A stretch of DNA of 19,167 nt from Tieghemiomyces parasiticus. Lineage: Eukaryota; Kickxellomycota; Dimargaritomycetes; Dimargaritales; Dimargaritaceae. Location of the stretch: positions 1 through 19,167 of the forward strand of contig JANBPT010000918.1 in NCBI GenBank assembly GCA_027575765.1, read 5' to 3'. Every line of letters begins with the position of its first letter. Position 1 is the stretch's first letter. The translations under genes and the position numbers were made by a program. A model generated the notes under the pieces. It worked only from the letters and a program-made list of their open reading frames with translations. It had not been told where the DNA came from and searched no databases. Shown here in pieces: positions 1-7,631 of this stretch.

Positions 1-1557
1 TGTACACGTAAGTAGAACGGCCCAGTGCGACTTGAGCGGCGCCCTCACCCCCTACCGAGGTCGCACCGCGGCAGGCCAAACACCTCGTCGTCGCTGGTGG
101 GGGACTGCCCCTCGGCAAATAACACCTATGCTCAAACTAACCCCCCTCCCATGTACTTCCACTGGCCAATACCTCTGATACACCCCCCCCCCAGTATCAT
201 CGAGGCCCCCGAGAACCAGCGGCTCATCCGCTGGTCCCGGTGTGGCACCAAGTTCGCCGTCACCAACCACAACGAACTGGCCCGCGAAATCCTGCCGCGG
301 TACTTTAAGCATGGCAACTGGCAGAGCTTCGTGCGCCAGCTGAACATGTACGGCTTCCACAAAGGTAGGTTCGGTCCCTTGACTACGCGGCCGGCACACC
401 GGATGGCCAGCGATTTTGGCGCCCGACCCTTTGGGCACTCCCTCCCCCCAAACTAAACCCTGACCACCTCGTCGGCATTACACTTCTTCTCCCCCCCCCC
501 TGGTACCTACTCGCCAGTCAACGATGTCTTCCACGGCGGGGCCTCCACCGGCGAGTCCGCCCAGCTATGGGAGTTTAAGCACCCGGCCTTTCTCCGCGGC
601 CGGCCGGACCTACTCAACGATATCAAGCGTCGGACCCCCAAATCCAACCAGGTGTGCACCCACCCGCACCACCACCCGTCTCCCGAAAGTTCCTGGCCCC
701 CACCGAGCCGCACCGCGGAGCCGGAGCCACTGCTGGTCAAACCGGCTGGCGCTTCATCTCCCCCGGTGCAGCCGGCCGTCCAGTCACCCGTCGGCCCTGC
801 GCCCGGCAAGGCCACCGCTACCGCTGTCACTGCGAACACGTCCGTTCCCGAGGATGCCCTACATGGGATCCTGGCCCGCCTCGACCGGCTGGAGCGCACC
901 AACTACGAGCTCCAGGTCACCAATGCCCGCCTGAGTACCGATAACGCCACGCTCACCGCCGCCCAGCGCCATTACCAGCGGTCCATTTCCAAACTGGCCA
1001 ATTTCCTGACCACCGTGTTTTCCGAGGAGGAGAGCTGTGACCCGCACTCCCAGGCCCAGGCACGCAAGAAGCGGAAACTGGAATCCCTGGCTCTGAACGC
1101 CGAGATTACGCAGATCCTGAGCACCTGCGAGACGGTCCCGTCGCGTACGACCCCCACCACCGCATCGTTTCCTCCGCCCTCGACCGCGGCTGCGCCGGAC
1201 ACCTCCGCCGCCTACCACTACGGCCAGCCCACGGGCAATTTGACCCCAACTGCGCATACCACCTCCTTCGCCCCCCAGCTGCCGTCGCTAAACACCCTCT
1301 ACCACCAGCCGGCACCGAGTGCCACATCGGCGCCTCACGCTCACCCACATCTTCCGCGTATCGGGGCCCATGGCCAACAGTCGCTCCCCTACCCGCACCA
1401 CCACGCGACCAGCCTCGCTGCCACGACCGCCACTATCCCTTCACCGGTATCCATGGGTTCACCACGCGCCTCGCCCAGTCCTAGCCACTCTCCAGAAAAC
1501 TTGCCCTCCTTCAAATCCATCCTATCAACCGACCGGCACTTCCCAGGCCTGCCTTAG
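1..1557 (+). CDS. HSF1: Heat-shock transcription factor (5'-truncated by window edge)
   Basis: Trimeric nuclear activator that binds nGAAn repeats in heat-shock promoters. Model: exons <1-7, 195-364 and 518-1557 (TAG 1555-1557). Introns 8-194 (GTAAGT) and 365-517 (GTAGGT) keep one frame. The 7-base first exon ends in codons for L-Y-T, as expected before IIEAPENQRLIRWS. The winged-helix domain follows: FVRQLNMYGFHK closes exon 2, and FKHPAFLRGRPDLLNDIKRR opens exon 3, both HSF signatures. After a Pro/Ser linker comes a heptad-rich trimerisation coiled coil (about 853-1020), then a basic RKKRKLE nuclear localisation motif (1063-1083). The tail is Ser/Thr/Pro/His-rich, typical of an activation region, with an SP-rich end. 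The N-terminus lies outside the window. The family is certain; the exact paralogue (Hsf1 versus Sfl1/Skn7-like) is less so, although no response-regulator domain is present. Confidence 0.95.
8..194 (+). other. HSF intron 1
   Basis: Donor GTAAGT at 8-13, acceptor after a run of ten C (183-192) ending CAG at 192-194. Splicing joins AC|T to make Thr and restores the DNA-binding domain. A CTAAC branch-point candidate lies at 137-141. Confidence 0.85.
365..517 (+). other. HSF intron 2
   Basis: Donor GTAGGT at 365, acceptor CCAG ending at 517. Splicing joins G|TC to make the Val after FHK, the standard HSF residue at this place. A second ten-C run (491-500) forms the tract near the acceptor. Confidence 0.88.
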
Positions 1558-1730
1558 CTGTTACGCCTCCTCATCAGCACCCAGTAATAAGTAAATATAA
1601 TCACCACTGGCACCTCGAAGCCAGTAACCTGCCCGATACTGACATGGGTTGGTGGGCACAGTCCATCCATTCTGCCCATCGTCGCGGTATTTTTTTTTAG
1701 ATCCACGTCTAGGCTCGGTGGGGGGGGGGC
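1558..1730 (+). other. HSF 3' flank
   Basis: Short AT-richer stretch after the stop. AATAAG/TAAATA at about 1585-1596 may act as a weak polyadenylation element. A T9 run (1690-1698) and a G10 run (1720-1729) lie further down. I see no gene. Confidence 0.4.
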
Positions 1731-2306
1731 TTCGGCCCTTCTCATGGGGCACTGCCGTCAGACAAACATGAGCAGACGAAGGAGGAGCTCGAGGAGTTAC
1801 CAGGAAAGGCGGGGCCGACCGAGTTGACCCCGTAGAGCGCAAAGCGAACTACCGTGCTGGTGGCGCACAGGGGAAGCCAACGCTGCGAGCGAGCTGCACA
1901 CCTGGTTGAACTCCCAGGTCGCAGTACAGGGGTATGGTCTTGGCCGGGGCGTCGCCAAATGGTACATGGAAGACGGGCTACTGCCGGACGTGGACTAATC
2001 GGTACGAGCCATCCAACCTGCTTGACCTCGGTGCCGCGGACTTCCTGAAAGGTACGCCGTTGATGCGCCGACATGAATGAACCGCGGTGCGTGGATGCAC
2101 TGCCTGCCAGCTGGCCGCGCCTTTCGTCTTCCGCGAAGGCCGGGTGGGCCTGCTGTGGCAATTTATCGCCGGCAGTCCACTGGCATGTCCATGTTGATTA
2201 ACCACCGACTAGGTCTACTGCAGAACGACGGCCTGGCCTTCACAGCGAACACGGCCGGTTCCCGGTCCACTACGCCCAGCTTCCAGTCCCTGCACTTTCG
2301 GGTTAG
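1731..2306 (+). pseudogene. Decayed protein-coding remnant, family not recognised
   Basis: Several protein-like blocks with G/C-rich third positions follow each other on the plus strand but in changing frames. Block 1 (1731-1832) includes HEQTKEELEELPGKAGPTEL. Block 2 (1873-1995) includes VQGYGLGRGVAKWYMEDGLL and ends at TAA. Block 3 (2003-2077) includes EPSNLLDLGAADFLKGTPL. Block 4 (2111-2194) includes FREGRVGLLWQFIAGSPL. Block 5 (2223-2306) ends GRFPVHYAQLPVPALSG at a TAG. I could not find GT-AG introns that join the blocks in frame, so frameshift decay is more likely than splicing. The opposite strand has a 139-codon open frame without ATG and with a Ser/Arg/Pro composition typical of a shadow. 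No function is claimed; an intact multi-exon gene with unusual introns remains possible. Confidence 0.35.
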
Positions 2307-2342
2307 GTGTCGCCCACTGCCCTTGGCGTATAGAGATATAGA

Positions 2343-2350
2343 TATATAAG
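2343..2350 (+). promoter_or_regulatory. TATA-like box
   Basis: TATATAAG inside an AT run (GATATAGATATATAAGG), about 83 bases upstream of the ATG at 2433. The spacing suits a fungal core promoter. It could also be a chance feature of an AT run. Confidence 0.3.
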
Positions 2351-2432
2351 GGCTGGGACATCTACACCGGCTCCACCATTTTATCATCCGTCACATAGCG
2401 TACCCGACCCAGCCTATCCAGTTTATACTACC

Positions 2433-2546
2433 ATGTGCGAGTGGACGACCTTTACTGACGACGCTGGCGTAAGCCATTTTTTCCGCGTGATTGACTGCTT
2501 TGAGTATACCTGTCCGATATCTTCGCTTAATGCGCCATCATAATGC
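2433..2546 (+). CDS. Candidate 37-residue small protein, or first exon of an unknown gene
   Basis: ATG at 2433 sits in a favourable context (TACTACCATG) with a TATA-like box at 2343. The frame runs to TAA at 2544-2546. It encodes a short acidic/aromatic peptide beginning MCEWTTFTDDAG. A GTAAGC splice-donor-like site lies exactly on a codon boundary at 2469, so the first 12 codons could instead be a small first exon. No family is recognised, there is no obvious signal peptide or membrane segment, and ORFs this short arise often by chance. Confidence 0.18.
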
Positions 2547-5386
2547 TACATGGCAGCCTTTGCGGTTCTTCTCGCCGTGCTTTAACATATCGTCATTAGT
2601 CCTCCCCCTTCATACACCCATTTCTGGCGGGGTTGCTTGGTACATTGGCTCGGCGCGATTGCACAAACCATTGTCGTTGGTCATACAACTCCCCTTCCAG
2701 TACCGCGTGGGTCATCAACGAGTAGTATAGAACCCCCCTCTCTCTCTTTTCGACCGGCCGCACGGGATCTCTTGGGGTGATTAAAGAGTTTTCATTATCC
2801 TGCCATGGCATAAGTCGCACAGCTCACCCCTCTGCCCCCGAAGCTGTAAACTCGAATGCCGGCCGGTGTATATTAGGGCCAGGCTAGATTGTGTCCGCCT
2901 CCACTGACTGCCGAAAACAAGCGCCGTTGGCCTAAGCCATGGGATGGGACCTGGCTTCACGGCTTTTTTTCATGCAGGTCCCTGGCACCGATTCGCACAC
3001 TAAATCAAGCGGGATTAGTTTGCCAAGGAAGTGGGCATATCTCAGCAAACCGGGCCACTGGTCGTATGGCTGATGCACTGACCATTCGAATCCAAGGCGC
3101 TCGGTGCCCCTCCGTAGTTTCAACATCACAACTGTCAATTGAAAGACCGGTGCAGCGTGGGCAAGGACCGAGTCCTGACATCCGATAGAGGGCAACAGGC
3201 GACGCCCACTTCTGATGGATATCCTTGACTGCTCCTCTCACTACGCCGGATAGATATTGCCTAACATTAGGGGTCCCACATACAATGGGATAGCTGGTTC
3301 TTATCCACCGGAGTATCCGTCACTCGGATCACTTCGGTACTGGGGTGCACCTGCCTGATTGAGGCCTCATTCAATGCTTGGATTCGAGGGTCCAGCGTCG
3401 TTATTAAGCATTGCCACGGCTTCAAAAGCTACTTGTGGGTGGCAAGGTGGGGCCCTGAACGGGGACAATATTGAGAAAGCCATCTGCATAAACAATTTAT
3501 AGCCAAGGAAGAAGTGGGGAATCAACCCGAGACGCAGTTAGTCGGCGCCTCTTCAGGGGCAGGTCTCTGGGGCCTCGGGGAGGGAGCTCTCAGTTCCCTC
3601 CACGCCAAACGGCGTCGGAGCGTCCGTGTCTGAAACCAATAGTTGGGTTGCACAGGTGCGCTACCCTCTAAGTCAGACTGAGGCACCACCTCGGCCGATT
3701 CTACTCCGTTTGGCCTTCACGCCAATGAGAAAACAGAAGTGGATGGCAAGTCTTCCACAGGCTCGTCTGTGCGGATTCGTTTGGTCGTTTGTTGTAAATG
3801 AAGGAAGGACCGGCAGGCAAGCCCAACTAGTCCACAACCAAAAAATGTACTGTCGATGAGCCCCTAAGGACCCAACGCAGACCGGTATCCCCGCTACCCC
3901 CGACACCCGGAGAAGGGTGGAGGGTAGTGCCAGGCGAGGCCACCGGCCTGGGCACCGGGCAAGCTTGACCGCCCAGGCCCCAGTAAGGTAAGTAAGGCAC
4001 CAGGAGGTTGGTAGGCACGCCCCTGATTTATGCCCCACGCGAGAGGAGGGGGTCTACCGGTAGGTAGGTTGTGGGATACACAGCGCTTCCACAATACATT
4101 GCAAATAGTGCCCGATCCCATTTCAAGGGGGGCCTTATGTGGCAAGATAATGGGATGTGGAAATTCCATTGCTCATCTCGGCTTAGGACAGCCGACAACA
4201 CTCACCTACCATCCACCATCTGCATACTTCAATGGTGTAGTCCATTATTGGTGGTGGCGGGCTTTAACATGGGCCGAGTTCCCCCCGGTCATTCAACGAC
4301 CGAGAGGTGTTGAGCGGCACGATTGGTGGGAGGCGGACCGACAGGGAAGGGGGGGTGAGCGCAGGAGTCAGGTGGCGTAGGAAAGGAACGTGTAGTATGG
4401 CAAATAGAAGTCATAGGGCTGTGAGGGGGGGATTGGGCATACCATAAGGAAAAGTATGTAAAGATCAAGTGCTGTGTAGAGAATGGAGTCGATAGTCTAA
4501 ATACAGGGGAAGCAGGTATGGGACAAGGGCGTCAAGGCAAACCAAAGAAACCGTGGTCAGGCTCATTAGAGGGCGTGTAGGTTGGTCGCTGTGGGCGGCG
4601 TGGGTGAAATGAAGGGAGAGGGGTGTGTGGAGGTTTTGCAGGTGCAGAGGGGCAGTGCTTTGGTAGTGAACTGGACAGAAGGGCTGAAGACGCGAATTAA
4701 GCGGCACACGGGTCTTTATCCTAGTGGGTGCCGTTGAGCCCCTTCTATACGTGAGATTCCGGAGGTATGGTATCGTTTCCCCAACCCTAATAATTCTAGC
4801 AATGTGCGTATGTGGCCTATGAAGCAGCGCCCGACGTACCTGAAGTCGGAATACGGTGAGGTGGGATGCATGACGCGGTTTATGTGACGCCGCGAGCCAA
4901 ACCTGGTCAGAATAGCGTGGATAATGTGCAAAGGATAGTGCATTAAACAACCGACGCTAATAGTGGTTGAGAAGACAGGTATCTTGAGCAGAGAATGGTT
5001 AGCAGGCCACGCGCTACCAACCATACGGAAACGGGGTAGGTGGTTGGATTTCCGCGTCCCACTACTTCCATTACATGCCCCCTATAATTAGTTATTGGAT
5101 TTCAGATACACCTTTTACTGCTCACAACATTATCATTCCAAAAAAACAACTAGGGGTCAGCTGATGACACTTCACCTCGAGCACCTCGATTATAAAGGGA
5201 TGCCTTAAGGAATCTACTTGGGGAAAACATGTCCTCACTCGTTGGCGTCTTTCACCCGACTCCACGCAACCCTGACTGACTCCTGATCCCTATATATACT
5301 CTAAACGACATAACCCCTCCCATATTCGACTGAAACAAGTTACTTAGTCAGTCTACTCCAATCTTAACGGTACTTTTCTTTATCAA

Positions 5387-6628
5387 TAGATGCTACAAGA
5401 ACGTTTGCCAATTTCCAAGTCAAATGGGATTTATTAAGTAAAACCACCACCACACTGTACCACTCGACGGGCCCTTTCTAGCCAGCTATCCTAGCACAGG
5501 TTAAAGTCATTTAGCTGGACCTTGGCTAGCTCCGATTGCCAGGCGTCCACGGCTTGCCGCCAGGGTGCTAAATTTCTTACCCTTCAGCCGCTGTTTGATA
5601 TTTCTGAACTGCCAGAAGTTGCAGGGAGAGCAGGTCAGGACAGTCGGGCGGGGCTAGTGCAAGTCTGACTCCGGTACTGTCAATGTAGGTACAAGTCGCT
5701 GTACCGCATTATGGTGGTGCACTACCATGGTAGAGCGGCAGAGGGTGACGGTCCAGATGCCCACGTGCCTCCGCCCAGACCTGAACCATGTGCTTCAGCC
5801 CGTACCTTACGTAGGGGGTTTGATGGAGACATTGAAACCGGGACGCTTGACACTCGGGTGTAGCAGACCACACCCGGTGAAAAACATTGGTCAGCATCAC
5901 CTTAGGAGGGGTATGGCCCCAGCAGTCTTGGGTTGGGGCGGGACCAGTTTCAGGGCACCACCTTCGGCAATCAAAATTAGCAGACGGGTCATAGCAGTAC
6001 ACTCTAGTCCCGTCATCTATTATTATGGAGGCCAGCAGGTAGTCGCTGGCCACATTGCACTCCTCCAGGAACTCAGTGACTAAGCACACCCGCTGGTGGT
6101 GCTGGTCATTGGTAAGGGAGTGGGAGACTCGGCAGTTGAAAGGGTGATACCACCGCTAGGTCCCTACGCAGGACGTTGTGTATGGTACCAGGGAAAGTTC
6201 GGCGGGTCTGGGTCAGCTGCTCAGCGTTAAGTCGAGGGTTTTACTCCAACCGTTCTAGAAGCACGGCCCCTTAAAGTTTAACAATGTCGTCTGATGGGTG
6301 GCCAGACCGGGACGAATCTTCAAGGGACTAGTGGCCCATACGGAAAGAATCTAACCACCAGTTAACAGTGGTGCGGGAAGGGGAAGTCAAGCCCAGCGTG
6401 ACAGTTAGTTTAGCGAGAATGTAGTCTGGCTTGCGACTTTCACACTAGTTTTGATATAAGTATGCCCGCACATCGTGCCAGGTAAATTTTAGCGGAATTG
6501 GGGACGGTGTTTCAGAAATTGACATAGTGGAGAGGTAGAAGTGTAAGTTGTCGAATCAGGAACGATCAGATTCTATAACGGTTTATAATATTCGTTTCCT
6601 CGCCTATGGCTCTCCCAGGTTTCATTTA
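5387..6628 (-). mobile_element. Mariner-type DNA transposon, decayed copy
   Basis: Element body 5389-6626 (1,238 bp), flanked by TA at 5387-5388 and 6627-6628, the mariner/Tc1 target duplication. Its left end on the plus strand (TAGATGCTACAAG..., with AATTTCCAAGTCAAATGG inside) matches the reverse complement of the right end of the copy at 16873-18122. Its right end (CTCTCCCAGGTTTCAT) matches the reverse complement of that copy's left end (ATGAAACCTAAGAGAG). The two copies align through the whole body and have nearly the same length, which fixes the borders. This copy is the more degraded and lies in reverse orientation. Confidence 0.87.
5430..6525 (-). pseudogene. Mariner transposase pseudogene (reverse copy)
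   Basis: The ATG at 6525-6523 lies 101 bases inside the element end, as in the other copy (104). The N-terminal helix-turn-helix part is readable but crosses a TAG within the first about 30 codons and is frameshifted further on. The longest clean stretch (5709-6089, minus) contains WCPETGPAPTQDCWGHTPP and PPKVMLTNVFHRVWSATPEC, collinear with the second copy. The first catalytic Asp region reads IIDDGTRVY where mariner has GDETW, so that Asp is kept. The second motif, normally HDN, reads HGS, so the catalytic Asp is lost. Downstream coding sequence is traceable to about 5430 by nucleotide similarity only. It cannot make an active enzyme. Confidence 0.85.
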
Positions 6629-7631
6629 TAGCGCCGGTGTCTGAAATCTCCAGCTACTCCTACCGCAGAGGTTATAAATTGCTTGCATTAGGGGCATGAC
6701 TTTGGACGCTGACCGACCAACTGACACGTAGCGCAACTACACCTTGGGCAAAGGTCAGCAAGTACATCTCATGCTAAAGCAATCCTTTAGATCCTGCGAC
6801 CTCCTTTCTGTACATCATGTTGAGCACCTTGTTTAGTACCTATGGCCTCCGTCCCGCTGTCACCAAACTCATTGTTTATGTGGCTATGTCGGTAGCAGAG
6901 GCAAGCTTCCGGCTGACAACTAGAAAATTATGCAACCTATTGCCCTCCTTGGGCTAATCAAAGCCTACCTGGGCTTTCCCGATTCACCGATTGTCCTTGA
7001 GGTGGCATCTGGGCGCCACTCTGTCTATGTTCTATTGTCCCGATACTTCTACAGTTAACGGTATGGCAGTCCAATCTAGTAAAGCATTAGGTCCCCGAGG
7101 TGACGTCCACGGGGTGTTCTAGCTAGCTCAAGGGGTCGGGAAAGGTGTGGGGGCTTGAATTAAAGAAAACTCTTAATGGACTCAGTACGGCATAACGCAG
7201 CGCCCGCCGCTTTTTCAGGGGATATTCTTGACGAAAGCCCACTCACCAGTCCCTCGTTGGTCTAGGGTTCGCCACATCGAATTTGTATCTCACTTCCCTG
7301 CCTGGTTACGATAGCTCTGGGTTCTATACCGTCCTAGGGACTTGGCGCCTCCATCTGAACAGCCGCGACCGACGCTTTATAGACACCGCCGCTACGTACG
7401 ACGGTCACTTGCACCCCACACCATCCTACCATTTGCGCTCAGTAAACGCAGTAGCGCCCACCGTTTCCCTCTCGTCATTAGCATCACCCCACCCCCCCCA
7501 GTACCCTTGGCCTCCCTTATTTGCCACGGACGACGAATCCGCCATAGCCTAGATATTCGTTCCGCCCAGCCTTCCCGGTCTCTTAACCTATTTGCCCATC
7601 GTGCCCACCTCGTAGTCCCGCCGCTCCCGCC
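6629..7631 (+). other. Upstream region of the SCY1-like gene
   Basis: About 1 kb between the mariner and the SCY1-like ATG. The proximal 160 bases (about 7470-7631) are C/T-rich, a common look of fungal promoters and 5' leaders. The reading frames across 7283-7552 and 7342-7998 lack motifs, start at non-ATG or arbitrary codons, or overlap the real gene in another frame. A short candidate ORF at 6817 is listed separately. Confidence 0.5.
6817..6957 (+). CDS. Candidate 46-residue small ORF
   Basis: An ATG-started frame to TAA at 6955-6957. The product begins MLSTLFSTYGLRPAVTK, has a short hydrophobic stretch (LIVYVAMSVA) and a basic C-terminal part (LTTRK). The lack of acidic residues before position 28 resembles a mitochondrial presequence or small membrane protein. 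A TATAAAT lies at 6673-6679, about 140 bases upstream. No family is recognised and chance is a fair alternative. Confidence 0.15.
   Translation: MLSTLFSTYGLRPAVTKLIVYVAMSVAEASFRLTTRKLCNLLPSLG

Larger units (their letters stand above)
2307..5386. other. Long spacer without a convincing gene
   Basis: About 3 kb of mixed composition. Open frames up to 161 codons occur, but the longest (minus strand, 4465-4950) starts at TTG, has no recognisable motif, and has the His/Leu/Ser/Thr-rich composition expected opposite a purine-rich strand. The plus strand at about 4270-4900 is strongly G-rich. Apart from the TATA-like box and short ORF listed separately, and a CTATATATAC run at about 5289-5298, I see nothing that I can support. 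Confidence 0.5.

Noticed and set aside
52..438. 128-codon minus-strand frame opposite the HSF exon
   Set aside because: It lies antisense to a certain HSF DNA-binding exon and has no motif.
25..456. 143-codon plus-strand frame as a complete protein
   Set aside because: Its ends read through HSF introns 1 and 2; only 195-364 is exon.
1742..2161. 139-codon minus-strand frame
   Set aside because: It starts at TTG, its Ser/Arg/Pro-rich composition is typical of shadow frames, and the plus strand carries the protein-like blocks.
4465..5024. Two long overlapping minus-strand frames (161 and 102 codons)
   Set aside because: The longer starts at TTG. Neither has a motif, and their composition follows from the G-rich opposite strand.
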